25,649 nucleotides of DNA from Galactobacter sp. GTDB taxonomy: Bacteria; Actinomycetota; Actinomycetes; Actinomycetales; Micrococcaceae. This document shows, piece after piece, positions 1-6,937 of this stretch (position 1 is the first letter of the stretch; each line of letters opens with the position of its first letter). The position numbers were made by a program, and so were the translations under genes. The stretch lies in contig JALAHE010000089.1 of assembly GCA_022712075.1 (NCBI GenBank), positions 1-25,649 of the forward strand, written 5' to 3'. The notes beneath the pieces were generated by a model that was not told the DNA's origin, ran no database searches, and was given only the letters and a program-made list of their open reading frames with translations.

Positions 1-1721
1 AGGTGGCTGGCAAGGGCGAGGCCGTCGTGGCCGCCGCCGACGCCGCCGGCATCAACATCCGCCTGATCGACGCCGACACGGTGTCCTTCTCCGCGGACGA
101 GGCCACCACCCCGGCCATCGTCGAGTCCCTCGTGCGCGCCATCGCCGGCGTGCTCGGTTCCTCGGCCGACGACGCCGCTGCCGCCGCCTCCTCGGCGAGC
201 GTCACCCCGGCCGGCGAGGCAGCCGGCGTGGTCCGCACCTCCGAGTACCTCACGCACCCGATCTTCCACACGGTGCGCTCCGAGACCCAGATGATGCGTT
301 ACCTGCGCCGCCTCTCGGACCGCGACCTCGCGCTGGATCGCACCATGATCCCGCTGGGCTCCTGCACCATGAAGCTCAATGCCGCCGCCGAGATGGAGGC
401 CATCACCTGGCCCGAGTTCGCCGGCATCCACCCGTTTGCCCCCACGGAGCAGACCGAGGGCTGGCGCGCGCTGATCGCCGACCTCGAGGGCTCGCTGACC
501 GAGATCACCGGCTACGCCGGCGTCTCCCTGCAGCCCAACGCCGGCTCCCAGGGTGAGTACGCGGGCATGCTCGCCATCCGCCAGTTCCACCTGGCCAACG
601 GCGACACCGACCGCGACGTCTGCCTCATCCCGGCCTCGGCCCACGGCACCAACGCCGCCTCGGCCGTTCTGGCCGGCCTGCGCGTCGTCGTGGTCGCCAC
701 GGCAGACGACGGCACCATCGACGCCGCCGATCTGGACGCCAAGATCGCCGCCCACGAGGGCCGCGTCGCCGCGATCATGATCACCTACCCCTCCACGCAC
801 GGCGTGTACGAGGAGGAGGTCACCGACGTGTGTGCCAAGGTGCACGCCGCGGGCGGCCAGGTCTACATCGACGGCGCCAACATGAACGCCCTGGTGGGCC
901 TGGCCCAGCCGGGCAAGTTCGGCGGCGACGTCTCGCACCTGAACCTGCACAAGACCTTCTGCATCCCTCACGGCGGCGGCGGCCCGGGCGTGGGCCCGGT
1001 GGCGGTCGCGGAGCACCTGCTCCCGTTCCTGCCCGGCTCCTCCATTGGCCGTTCCTCCGAGGACATGGACTCCCGCACGGGCGCCCCGGTCGCCGCGGCG
1101 ACCTTCGGCTCCGCCGGCGTGCTGCCCATCTCCTGGGCCTACGTGGCCATGATGGGCAACGAGGGCCTGACCGAGGCCACCAAGAACGCGCTCCTGGGCG
1201 CCAACTACGTGGCCCGCCGCCTCAACGAGGCCTTCCCGGTTCTCTACACGGGCACCTCGGGCCTCGTGGCCCACGAGTGCATCCTGGATCTGCGCGAGCT
1301 GACGGCCAAGACCGGCGTCACCGCCGAGGACGTCTGCAAGCGCCTCGTCGACTTCGGCTTCCACGCCCCGACCCTGGCCTTCCCGGTGGCCGGCACCCTC
1401 ATGGTGGAGCCCACCGAGTCCGAGGACAAGGGCGAGCTGGACCGCTTCATCGACGCGATGCTCGCCATCCGCGCCGAGATCGACGAGGTGGCCGACGGCG
1501 TGCACACCCTGGAGGGTTCGCCGCTGCGCAACGCCCCGCACACGGCCGACGCCGTGATCTCCGAGGGCTGGGAGCGCTCCTACACCCGCGAGCAGGCGGC
1601 CTTCCCCGGCCACACCAAGCGCGTTGACAAGTACTTCCCGGCCGTGGGCCGCATCGACCAGGCAGCGGGCGACCGCAACCTGATCTGCGCCTGCCCGCCG
1701 CCCGAGGCCTTCGAGTCCTGA
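1..1721 (+). CDS. gcvP: Glycine dehydrogenase (decarboxylating), P protein of the glycine cleavage system; 5'-truncated by the window edge
   Basis: The P protein decarboxylates glycine with PLP and passes the aminomethyl group to the lipoyl arm of GcvH. Only about 573 C-terminal residues are present; P proteins are usually about 950 residues, so the gene enters from the left and the GTG at 3 is probably an internal Val codon. Visible family motifs are SCTMKLN, QPNAGSQGEY, the PLP lysine in NLHKTFCIPHGGGGPG (Lys codon 951-953) and the C-terminal region to the TGA at 1719-1721. GcvT follows after 35 bp on the same strand, so gcvP-gcvT-gcvH is read as one operon. The frame is intact throughout. 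Any promoter or glycine riboswitch would lie upstream, outside the window. Confidence 0.97.
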   Translation, partial: VAGKGEAVVAAADAAGINIRLIDADTVSFSADEATTPAIVESLVRAIAGVLGSSADDAAAAASSASVTPAGEAAGVVRTSEYLTHPIFHTVRSETQMMRYLRRLSDRDLALDRTMIPLGSCTMKLNAAAEMEAITWPEFAGIHPFAPTEQTEGWRALIADLEGSLTEITGYAGVSLQPNAGSQGEYAGMLAIRQFHLANGDTDRDVCLIPASAHGTNAASAVLAGLRVVVVATADDGTIDAADLDAKIAAHEGRVAAIMITYPSTHGVYEEEVTDVCAKVHAAGGQVYIDGANMNALVGLAQPGKFGGDVSHLNLHKTFCIPHGGGGPGVGPVAVAEHLLPFLPGSSIGRSSEDMDSRTGAPVAAATFGSAGVLPISWAYVAMMGNEGLTEATKNALLGANYVARRLNEAFPVLYTGTSGLVAHECILDLRELTAKTGVTAEDVCKRLVDFGFHAPTLAFPVAGTLMVEPTESEDKGELDRFIDAMLAIRAEIDEVADGVHTLEGSPLRNAPHTADAVISEGWERSYTREQAAFPGHTKRVDKYFPAVGRIDQAAGDRNLICACPPPEAFES

Positions 1722-1756
1722 GCCCGGCCCTGCACACCTAAGACAAGGAGAAGATC

Positions 1757-2884
1757 ATGAGCACCATCTCCCGCCACACGGCGCTGCACGCCGCGCACGA
1801 GGCCCTCGGCGCGTCCTTCACGGACTTCGGCGGCTGGGACATGCCCCTGCGCTACGGCTCCGAGCTGGCCGAGCACAAGGCCGTCCGCGCCGCCGCCGGC
1901 CTGTTCGACCTCTCGCACATGGGCGAGGTCCGGGTCTCCGGCCCCGACGCCGCGCGCTTCCTCAACACGGCGCTGGCCGGCAACCTCGGCATCGTCAAGG
2001 TCGGCAAGGCCAAGTACTCGCTGATCCTGGACGAGAACGCCGGGATCATCGACGACCTGATCAGCTACCGCCTGGCCGAGGACGAGTACCTCGTGGTTCC
2101 CAACGCAGGCAACGCCCCCACGGTCTTTGCCGCGCTGCAGGAGCGCGCCGCCGGCTTCGACGTCACGGTCGTCAACGAGTCCGACGCCACGAGCCTCGTG
2201 GCCGTGCAGGGCCCGGCCTCCGAGGCCATCCTGCTTTCGCAGGCCCCCGCCGAGCAGCACGCCACGATCACCGAGATGCCGTACTACGCGGCCGCCCCGG
2301 TGACCATCTCCGGCATCGACATCCTGCTGGCCCGCACGGGCTACACGGGCGAGGACGGCTTTGAGCTCTACGTGAGCAACGAGCAGGCCCCCGCCCTGTG
2401 GGACGCGCTGCTGGCCGCCGGCGAGGGCCACGGCCTCATCCCGGCGGGCCTCGCCTCGCGCGATTCGCTGCGCCTCGAGGCCGGCATGCCGCTCTACGGC
2501 AACGAGCTGAGCCTGGACATTACCCCGCTCGAGGCCGGCCTCGGCCCCGTCGTCTCCCTCAAGAAGGAGGAGGACTTCGTGGGGCGCGCCGCCTTCGAGG
2601 CCGCCAAGGCCGAGGGCCGCGGCACCACGAGCGGCCGCCGCCTCGTGGGCCTGAAGGGCCTGGGTCGCCGCGCCGCCCGCGGTGGCTACCCCGTGCTCAA
2701 GGACGGCGTGGTCATCGGTGAGGTGACCTCCGGTCAGCCCTCGCCCACGCTCGGTTACCCGGTCGCCCTGGCGATGGTCGACGTCGAGCATTCTGAGCTG
2801 GGAACCGCGCTCGACGCGGACCTGCGCGGCAAGGCCGAGCCCTTCGAGGTCGTTGCCCTGCCGTTCTACTCCCGCCAGAAGTAG
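1757..2884 (+). CDS. gcvT: Aminomethyltransferase, T protein of the glycine cleavage system
   Basis: GcvT moves the methylene group from aminomethyl-lipoyl-GcvH to tetrahydrofolate and releases ammonia. The 375-residue length is normal. The N-terminus has TDFGGWDMPLRYGS and FDLSHMGEV, typical of the GcvT folate-binding domain. The acidic pair D99-D100 in GIIDDLISYR sits where the family places its catalytic aspartate. The ARTGYTGEDGFELY block and the C-terminal barrel (GEVTSGQPSPTLGYPVALAMV) complete the fold. The ATG is set by an AAGGAG at 1745-1750, six bases upstream. It lies between gcvP and gcvH on the same strand, consistent with one transcript. No anomaly is seen. Confidence 0.98.
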   Translation: MSTISRHTALHAAHEALGASFTDFGGWDMPLRYGSELAEHKAVRAAAGLFDLSHMGEVRVSGPDAARFLNTALAGNLGIVKVGKAKYSLILDENAGIIDDLISYRLAEDEYLVVPNAGNAPTVFAALQERAAGFDVTVVNESDATSLVAVQGPASEAILLSQAPAEQHATITEMPYYAAAPVTISGIDILLARTGYTGEDGFELYVSNEQAPALWDALLAAGEGHGLIPAGLASRDSLRLEAGMPLYGNELSLDITPLEAGLGPVVSLKKEEDFVGRAAFEAAKAEGRGTTSGRRLVGLKGLGRRAARGGYPVLKDGVVIGEVTSGQPSPTLGYPVALAMVDVEHSELGTALDADLRGKAEPFEVVALPFYSRQK

Positions 2885-2933
2885 TCTTCTTTACACCTGC
2901 ATCTCTTACGCATTCAACAGTCAGGAGCCCCCA

Positions 2934-3317
2934 GTGAGCGCCGTTAAGTCCTCCCTTCGCTACTCCGCCGAGCACGAGTGGATCGACGCCTCCTCCCCGG
3001 CCAAGATCGGCATCTCCCAGGTCGCCGCCGACGCCCTGGGCGACGTGGTCTACGTCGACGTCCCGGAGGCCGGCACCGCCGTCACCGCCGGCCAGACCTG
3101 CGGCGAGGTGGAGTCCACCAAGTCGGTCTCCGATCTGTACTCGCCCGTCACCGGCACCATCGTCGAGGTCAACCAGGCCGCGATCGATGACCCGAGCCTG
3201 CTGAACTCCGATCCCTACGGCGAGGGCTGGCTCTTCACCGTGGAGGTCACCGAGGAGGGCGAGCTGCTCTCCGCCTCGGAGTACGCCTCCGCCAACGGCG
3301 GCGACGTCGTCGACTGA
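2934..3317 (+). CDS. gcvH: Glycine cleavage system H protein (lipoyl carrier)
   Basis: GcvH carries the lipoyl-bound intermediate between the P, T and L proteins. I chose the GTG at 2934 because AGGAG lies at 2923-2927 with a six-base spacer and the protein then starts directly before the conserved RYSAEHEWI segment. In-frame starts further upstream overlap the end of gcvT. The product is 127 residues, as expected. The lipoylated lysine is K63 in GEVESTKSVSDLYSPVTG. The C-terminus EGWLFTVEV is also typical. It is 49 bp after gcvT and closes the gcv cluster; the L protein is not in the window. A strong hairpin follows at 3357-3384. Confidence 0.98.
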   Translation: MSAVKSSLRYSAEHEWIDASSPAKIGISQVAADALGDVVYVDVPEAGTAVTAGQTCGEVESTKSVSDLYSPVTGTIVEVNQAAIDDPSLLNSDPYGEGWLFTVEVTEEGELLSASEYASANGGDVVD

Positions 3318-3356
3318 TCACCACTTCCGGCGGCGCCTGATGCCGCCTGAACCAGG

Positions 3357-3388
3357 CGCCCCGGGGTACATCCACCCCGGGGCGTTTG
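3357..3388 (+). terminator. Intrinsic-type terminator hairpin after gcvH
   Basis: A perfect 11-bp stem (CGCCCCGGGGT at 3357-3367 with its complement at 3374-3384) with a 6-base loop is followed by TTTG. It sits 39 bp after the gcvH stop and before sdaA, so it should end or attenuate the gcv transcript. A second 6-bp stem (3391-3396/3406-3411) follows directly. Confidence 0.8.
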
Positions 3389-3437
3389 TCCCGGCGCAAC
3401 CCTCACGCCGGTCCCGCCAACGCAAGGAGTGCACGCC

Positions 3438-4847
3438 GTGTACCTGAGCATCTTTGACCTGTTTTCAGTGGGCCTTGGGCCCTCCTCCTCCCACACCGTC
3501 GGCCCGCTGCGGGCCGGGGCGGACTTTGTCCGCCGCTTGCACGACGGCGGTCGGCTGGCTTCGCTGGGCGGCCTCCGCGTTGACGTGTACGGCTCCCTGG
3601 CCGCCACGGGGCACGGGCACGGCACCTTCCCGGCGATCCTGCTTGGGCTCGAGGGCTACCGGGTGGAGGAGATCCTGCCGGAGCAGGCCGAGGCGCGCTA
3701 CGCGGCGTGGGACGCCGGGGCGCCGCTGTCCGTGGGCGCGCAGCTGGACCGGGCCGAGCCGGTGGAGCTGGACTTCCACGTGAAGGACATGATCCAGCAT
3801 CCGCTGACCGTGCTGCCCAGACACACGAACGGGCTGCGCCTGCAGGCCTTCGATGCCGCCGGCGAGGTGGTGGCGGACGAGACGTACTTCTCGATCGGCG
3901 GCGGCTTCATTGAGCGCCAGGGCGAGGGCGAGGAGGCGGCGGTGGGCCACCTCGAGTCCTCCGAGCCCTACCCCTTCGACACGGGGGCCGAGCTGCTGCA
4001 GCGCTGCCACGAGTCAGGCCTGTCCATCTCCGAGGTGGCGCTGGCCAACGAGTGCGCCGCCCGGCCGGAGGCCGAGGTGTTGGCCGGCATCGACCACCTC
4101 TGGGACGTCATGGAGGAGTGCAAGGACTCGGCCCTGCGCCGGACCGGCACGCTGCCCGGCGGACTGAACGTGCGCCGTCGCGCCCCCGAATGGCACGCCC
4201 GCCTGCTCGCCGAGGACACCAAGCGCGACTTCGAGTACTGGCAGGAGTGGGTGAACCTCGTGGCGCTGGCCGTTAACGAGGAGAACGCCACGGGCGGGCG
4301 CATCGTCACGGCGCCGACCAACGGCGCGGCCGGGATCATCCCGGCCGTGGGCTTCTACGCGACGCACTACGCCAAGGCCTGCCGCGGGCTCGGCGAGGAC
4401 GTCAAGCGTGAGCAGGTGCGCCGCTACCTGCTCACGGCCGCGGCGATCGGCAACCTCTACAAGAAGCAGGCCTCGATCTCCGGCGCAGAGGTGGGCTGCC
4501 AGGGCGAGGTGGGCTCCGCGTCCTCCATGGCCGCGGCAGGCCTGGCCGAGGTGCTCGGCGGCACGCCGGAGCAGGTGTCCAACGCGGCCGAGATCGCCAT
4601 GGAGCACAACTTGGGGCTGACCTGCGATCCGATCGGTGGGCTCGTGCAGATCCCGTGCATCGAGCGCAACGCGATCGCGTCGGCGAAGGCCGTCAACGCC
4701 TCCCGCATGGCCATGATGGGCGACGGCGACCACCGCGTCTCCCTCGACGAAGTCATCATCACGATGCGTGAGACGGGCAAGGACATGCTGGATAAGTACA
4801 AGGAGACCGCGCGCGGCGGCCTCGCCGTCAGCGTCGTGGAGTGCTGA
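3438..4847 (+). CDS. sdaA: L-serine ammonia-lyase (L-serine dehydratase), single-chain iron-sulfur type
   Basis: This enzyme deaminates L-serine to pyruvate and ammonia. With the upstream gcv genes (and serine hydroxymethyltransferase elsewhere) it gives a route from glycine to pyruvate. The GTG at 3438 is preferred because AAGGAG at 3424-3429 is eight bases upstream; the earlier GTG at 3429 overlaps that site. The 469-residue chain has the SDH beta domain first (LFSVGLGPSSSHTVGP, then YGSLAATGHGHGT) and the alpha domain after it. Cysteines C354, C396 and C407 (VGCQGEVGS, LTCDPIGG, IPCIERN) have the 42- and 11-residue spacing of the [4Fe-4S] ligands in single-chain enzymes. Two hairpins separate it from gcvH, so it may be expressed partly on its own, although I see no clear promoter in the 50-bp gap. 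Confidence 0.97.
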   Translation: MYLSIFDLFSVGLGPSSSHTVGPLRAGADFVRRLHDGGRLASLGGLRVDVYGSLAATGHGHGTFPAILLGLEGYRVEEILPEQAEARYAAWDAGAPLSVGAQLDRAEPVELDFHVKDMIQHPLTVLPRHTNGLRLQAFDAAGEVVADETYFSIGGGFIERQGEGEEAAVGHLESSEPYPFDTGAELLQRCHESGLSISEVALANECAARPEAEVLAGIDHLWDVMEECKDSALRRTGTLPGGLNVRRRAPEWHARLLAEDTKRDFEYWQEWVNLVALAVNEENATGGRIVTAPTNGAAGIIPAVGFYATHYAKACRGLGEDVKREQVRRYLLTAAAIGNLYKKQASISGAEVGCQGEVGSASSMAAAGLAEVLGGTPEQVSNAAEIAMEHNLGLTCDPIGGLVQIPCIERNAIASAKAVNASRMAMMGDGDHRVSLDEVIITMRETGKDMLDKYKETARGGLAVSVVEC

Positions 4848-4878
4848 GCGGCTCACAGCTTCCGGCCCCGCACGCGAC

Positions 4879-4912
4879 AACGCCTCCCACCGATTCTTGG
4901 GTGGGAGGCGTT
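4879..4912 (+). terminator. Terminator hairpin after sdaA
   Basis: A perfect 12-bp stem (AACGCCTCCCAC at 4879-4890 with 4901-4912), extendable by one C-G pair at 4891/4900, closes an 8-base loop. It begins 32 bp after the sdaA stop. There is no long T run, which is common for high-GC actinobacterial terminators. Confidence 0.75.
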
Positions 4913-5202
4913 CGCGCGTCCGGGGCTGGGTCGCCTGCGGCAGGCGACGGCTCCGTCACCATGGGAGGGCCGGCGGCGGGCGTCCGCCGCCGGGCACCTC
5001 GGCGCCGAGCGCGTCGGTGGTGTCCCTCCCGAAGTGACAGCGGGCCGCGAGGCCCGCTGAAACCCATCGTGCCCCGGGCCGGTGACGCGGGGAAGGGCGG
5101 CGGGGGAACGTGATGTGAACGAGACACCGCGGTCGGGGTCGTTGCCCGCCCGAGACCGAAAGAGCCGTGCGGCGAGCGGTCGAGCGGCGGAATCCGGCTC
5201 GG
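4913..5202. other. Non-coding gap with three further hairpins, between convergent sdaA and an unknown gene
   Basis: I see no credible gene here; open frames across it are GC-driven. It holds three perfect inverted repeats: 4930-4937/4941-4948 (GTCGCCTG, 3-base loop), 4971-4979/4984-4992 (CGGCGGCGG, 4-base loop) and 5039-5046/5051-5058 (AGCGGGCC, GCGA loop). Any of them could end transcription of the minus-strand gene that stops at 5203, but none has a T tract on that strand. Confidence 0.5.
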
Positions 5203-5574
5203 TTAGAGCTCCACGGTCTCCGGGGCCGAGGGGCGCAAGTGCAGCTCGTAGCCGCGGTTGCGCAGGATGGCCCCGCCGTCCTCTTGGCGGTCGAAGTGGA
5301 CGCGGCCGGCCAGGACGTTCATTGCAAGGTCGGTGACGTTGCGGTCGGCCTCGTCCACGCAGAACTCCATGGTGCGGATGCCGTTGTCCTCGGTCTCCCA
5401 GACGTCGCCGTCCACGGAGAGGATGACCACGCGCGGGTTGTTGCACACGCTGCTCGGCACCACGAGGGCCCCGGCGGCGGGGGAGGCAGGCACGTGCAGC
5501 TGCTTCCAACGGCGGGTCGGAACGGTCTCGCCGTCGGAGGTCAGGGAGATGACGTCGTAGTCGATGAGGTCCAC
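5203..5574 (-). CDS. Unrecognised protein, 123 residues
   Basis: I do not recognise the family. I chose the GTG at 5574 because AAGGAG lies nine bases upstream on the minus strand; a GTG at 5592 would place that site inside the gene. The product is soluble-looking and acidic, with no signal peptide or membrane segment. It opens with DLIDYDVISLTSDGETVPTR and ends with a run of alternating charged and hydrophobic stretches (GGAILRNRGYELHLRPS). Two cysteines occur (SSVCNNP and MEFCVDE), too far apart for a CxxC site. Coding potential is supported by the ribosome-binding site and by sensible codon use against the complementary frames. It stands alone between a non-coding gap and a divergent plus-strand pair, so the context suggests no function. 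Confidence 0.7.
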   Translation of the reverse strand: MDLIDYDVISLTSDGETVPTRRWKQLHVPASPAAGALVVPSSVCNNPRVVILSVDGDVWETEDNGIRTMEFCVDEADRNVTDLAMNVLAGRVHFDRQEDGGAILRNRGYELHLRPSAPETVEL

Positions 5575-5614
5575 TGCTGGGGGCTCCTTCACGCTGGCCG
5601 GGGTGGTTGGCCCC

Positions 5615-5620
5615 ACGCTA
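5615..5620 (-). promoter_or_regulatory. Possible -10 box for the unknown minus-strand gene
   Basis: TAGCGT on the minus strand (TAnnnT pattern) would start a transcript about 34 bases before the GTG at 5574. No convincing -35 box accompanies it, so this is weak. Confidence 0.25.
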
Positions 5621-5673
5621 TCCCGGCGGGCTGGGCGCGGGAAGGAACCCGCTGTGTGCCGCCGGTGAACACG

Positions 5674-5679
5674 TAGTCT
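5674..5679 (+). promoter_or_regulatory. Candidate -10 box for a leaderless transcript
   Basis: TAGTCT lies six bases before the ATG at 5686. A transcript starting the usual distance downstream would begin at or next to that ATG, and no Shine-Dalgarno sequence precedes the ATG. Leaderless mRNAs are common in actinobacteria. There is no good -35 box. Confidence 0.4.
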
Positions 5680-5685
5680 GGTGGC

Positions 5686-5856
5686 ATGCGCAACAACGCC
5701 CTGACCATCGTGGCCGTGATCATCGGTGTGCTCATCGGCATCTTCCTGCTCAAGTGGCTCTTCCGCCTGGCCACCGCGGCCGTGGTGATCATTGTGGTGC
5801 TGGCGATCGGCATCATGGTCATGAACTGGCTGCTGAAGCGGCGCAGCGAGCGCTGA
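5686..5856 (+). CDS. Small membrane protein, 56 residues, two predicted transmembrane helices
   Basis: This short gene starts MRNNALTIVAVIIGVLIGIF. It has two hydrophobic segments (about residues 6-23 and 30-47) around a short basic turn (KWLFR), and a basic tail (KRRSER). That gives a hairpin topology with positive charges at both ends of the helices. I do not recognise a named family. No ribosome-binding site is visible, but TAGTCT at 5674-5679 would give a leaderless message. The stop at 5854-5856 is four bases before the GTG of the acetyltransferase gene, so the two are probably co-transcribed and translationally coupled. Its function is unknown. Confidence 0.7.
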   Translation: MRNNALTIVAVIIGVLIGIFLLKWLFRLATAAVVIIVVLAIGIMVMNWLLKRRSER

Positions 5857-5860
5857 GTCG

Positions 5861-6394
5861 GTGGCCCGCCTGCGGCCGTGGCTGCCGAGCGATGCACCTG
5901 CGCTGCTGTACGCCGTCTCCGGAGCCCCGGACCTGGTGACGCAGTTCGGCGGCTTTGTACCCTCAACGCTGGATGAAGCGGCCGCGCAGATTGAGCGTGG
6001 GCTGGTCTTCTCCGAACGCGCCAAGAACTGGGCGGTGGAAGTGGACGGCGCGGCCGTGGGCAACGTGGGCCTGAGCGCCATCGAACGCACCCACGACACT
6101 GCCTGGGCCTACTACTGGCTGGCCCCGGCGGCGCGGGGGAGGGGCCTCGTGGCACGCGGCCTGGCCGCCGTGGCCGCCTGGGCCTTCGACGACGGGCTCT
6201 TCCGGCTGGAGCTGGGCCATCGCGTGAACAACCCTGCCTCCTGCGCCGTCGCCCGCGCCGCGGGGTTTGCCGCCGAAGGCATCGAGCGGGCCAAGCTGCG
6301 CTACGGCGCCGAGCGCTTCGACGTGGAAACCCACGCGCGCCTCGCGACCGATCCGGCGCCCGAGCTCGAGGCCCTGCCGCTGCTCCTCGCCTGA
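5861..6394 (+). CDS. GNAT-family N-acetyltransferase (RimJ/RimL-like)
   Basis: This protein probably transfers an acetyl group from acetyl-CoA to an amine or protein N-terminus; the substrate cannot be told. The 177 residues show the GNAT order: an N-terminal RPWLPSDAPALLYAVSGAPDLV strand-helix segment, a central strand (AVEVDGAAVGNVGL), the acetyl-CoA loop RGRGLVARGL at about residues 93-102, and the C-terminal NNPASCAVARAAGFAAEGI block typical of RimJ/RimL relatives. It starts at GTG 5861, four bases after the small membrane protein gene, so expression is likely coupled to it. It ends at TGA 6392-6394, just before a perfect hairpin. It converges with the cupin/oxidase operon. Confidence 0.9.
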   Translation: MARLRPWLPSDAPALLYAVSGAPDLVTQFGGFVPSTLDEAAAQIERGLVFSERAKNWAVEVDGAAVGNVGLSAIERTHDTAWAYYWLAPAARGRGLVARGLAAVAAWAFDDGLFRLELGHRVNNPASCAVARAAGFAAEGIERAKLRYGAERFDVETHARLATDPAPELEALPLLLA

Positions 6395-6397
6395 GCT

Positions 6398-6425
6398 ACG
6401 CCGGGCGCCGCCGCCCGCCCGGCGT
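6398..6425 (+). terminator. Hairpin after the acetyltransferase gene
   Basis: A perfect 10-bp stem (ACGCCGGGCG at 6398-6407 with 6416-6425) and 8-base loop start four bases after the GNAT stop. There is no T tract, so termination is inferred from position and stability. Confidence 0.6.
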
Positions 6426-6436
6426 GACGCCGCCCG

Positions 6437-6461
6437 GAAAACCATCCACGCGCCGTCGTGC
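6437..6461 (+). repeat. Intergenic repeat word, copy 1
   Basis: A 25-base stretch ending in CGCGCCGTCGTGC (6449-6461). It matches 24140-24164 at 22 of 25 positions, and the 13-base core also occurs at 8488-8500 and 18122-18134 on the other strand. All four copies lie between genes. Confidence 0.6.
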
Positions 6462-6473
6462 ATCAGGCCACGC

Positions 6474-6547
6474 AAAAACCGCCCGCACGTTGCTTCTGCA
6501 CCCCTCCCAAGAGGGAGCAGGACCAACGTCCGGACGGCGCGGGCGGT
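6474..6547 (-). terminator. Multi-tier terminator of the oxidase-cupin operon
   Basis: On the minus strand this starts ten bases after the cupin stop. The outer stem is 9 bp (ACCGCCCGC at 6547-6539 with 6486-6478), the next tier is ACGTTG/CAACGT (6528-6523 with 6492-6487), and a third CCCTC/GAGGG tier caps it. A run of Ts (6477-6474) follows the 3' arm. This is a canonical intrinsic terminator with an unusually long nested loop. Confidence 0.8.
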
Positions 6548-6556
6548 GAGAAACCC

Positions 6557-6937
6557 TCAGCCAGCCGGCGTGAAGTAGACCTTCCGCAGCGGGGAGTGGA
6601 CCTCCCAGACAGACTCCTCGCCGGCCCACAGGTGGACCAGGGATCCCGGGCCCAGCTCCAGCACGCGGCCGGCGTGCCCGCCGGCCTCGGCGATCGTGAC
6701 GGTCGCGGAGCCGGAGAGCACCACGAACACCTCGTCGGCCTCCACATCGGTGGCGGTGCCGGCGGTCATCTCCCAGACGCCGTAGTCAACGCCGCCCAGG
6801 GTTCCCAGCTCGGCAGCGGCGGCCTGCGGCGCGCCGGCCACGACCTCCTCGGCCGGCAGGTCCTCCAGTTCCAGCGCCAGCCCCGGCACCGAAACGACGC
6901 CCTCGGGCCCAAAATCCTGCGTCTGATCGGCACTCAC
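6557..6937 (-). CDS. Cupin-domain protein, 126 residues
   Basis: A single small beta-barrel protein of the RmlC-like cupin type. The core is VEADEVFVVLSGSATVTIAEAG followed by VLELGPGSLVHLWAGEESVWEVHSPLRKVYF, which matches the EutQ / DUF861 style of cupin, with E and H residues but not a full canonical HxH metal set. The GTG start overlaps the oxidase stop as GTGA (6937-6934), so translation is coupled to the oxidase. That makes a role in the same catabolic step likely, for example handling or sensing an unstable product, but this is inference from context. A strong terminator follows at 6474-6547. Confidence 0.85.
   Translation of the reverse strand: MSADQTQDFGPEGVVSVPGLALELEDLPAEEVVAGAPQAAAAELGTLGGVDYGVWEMTAGTATDVEADEVFVVLSGSATVTIAEAGGHAGRVLELGPGSLVHLWAGEESVWEVHSPLRKVYFTPAG

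Noticed and set aside
2853..2933. An upstream start of the gcvH frame inside gcvT
   Set aside because: The extra residues are not part of H proteins, and a good ribosome-binding site precedes the GTG at 2934.
3429..3437. Upstream GTG start for sdaA
   Set aside because: It overlaps the AAGGAG that serves the GTG at 3438, and the protein family begins at the YLSIFDLF segment.
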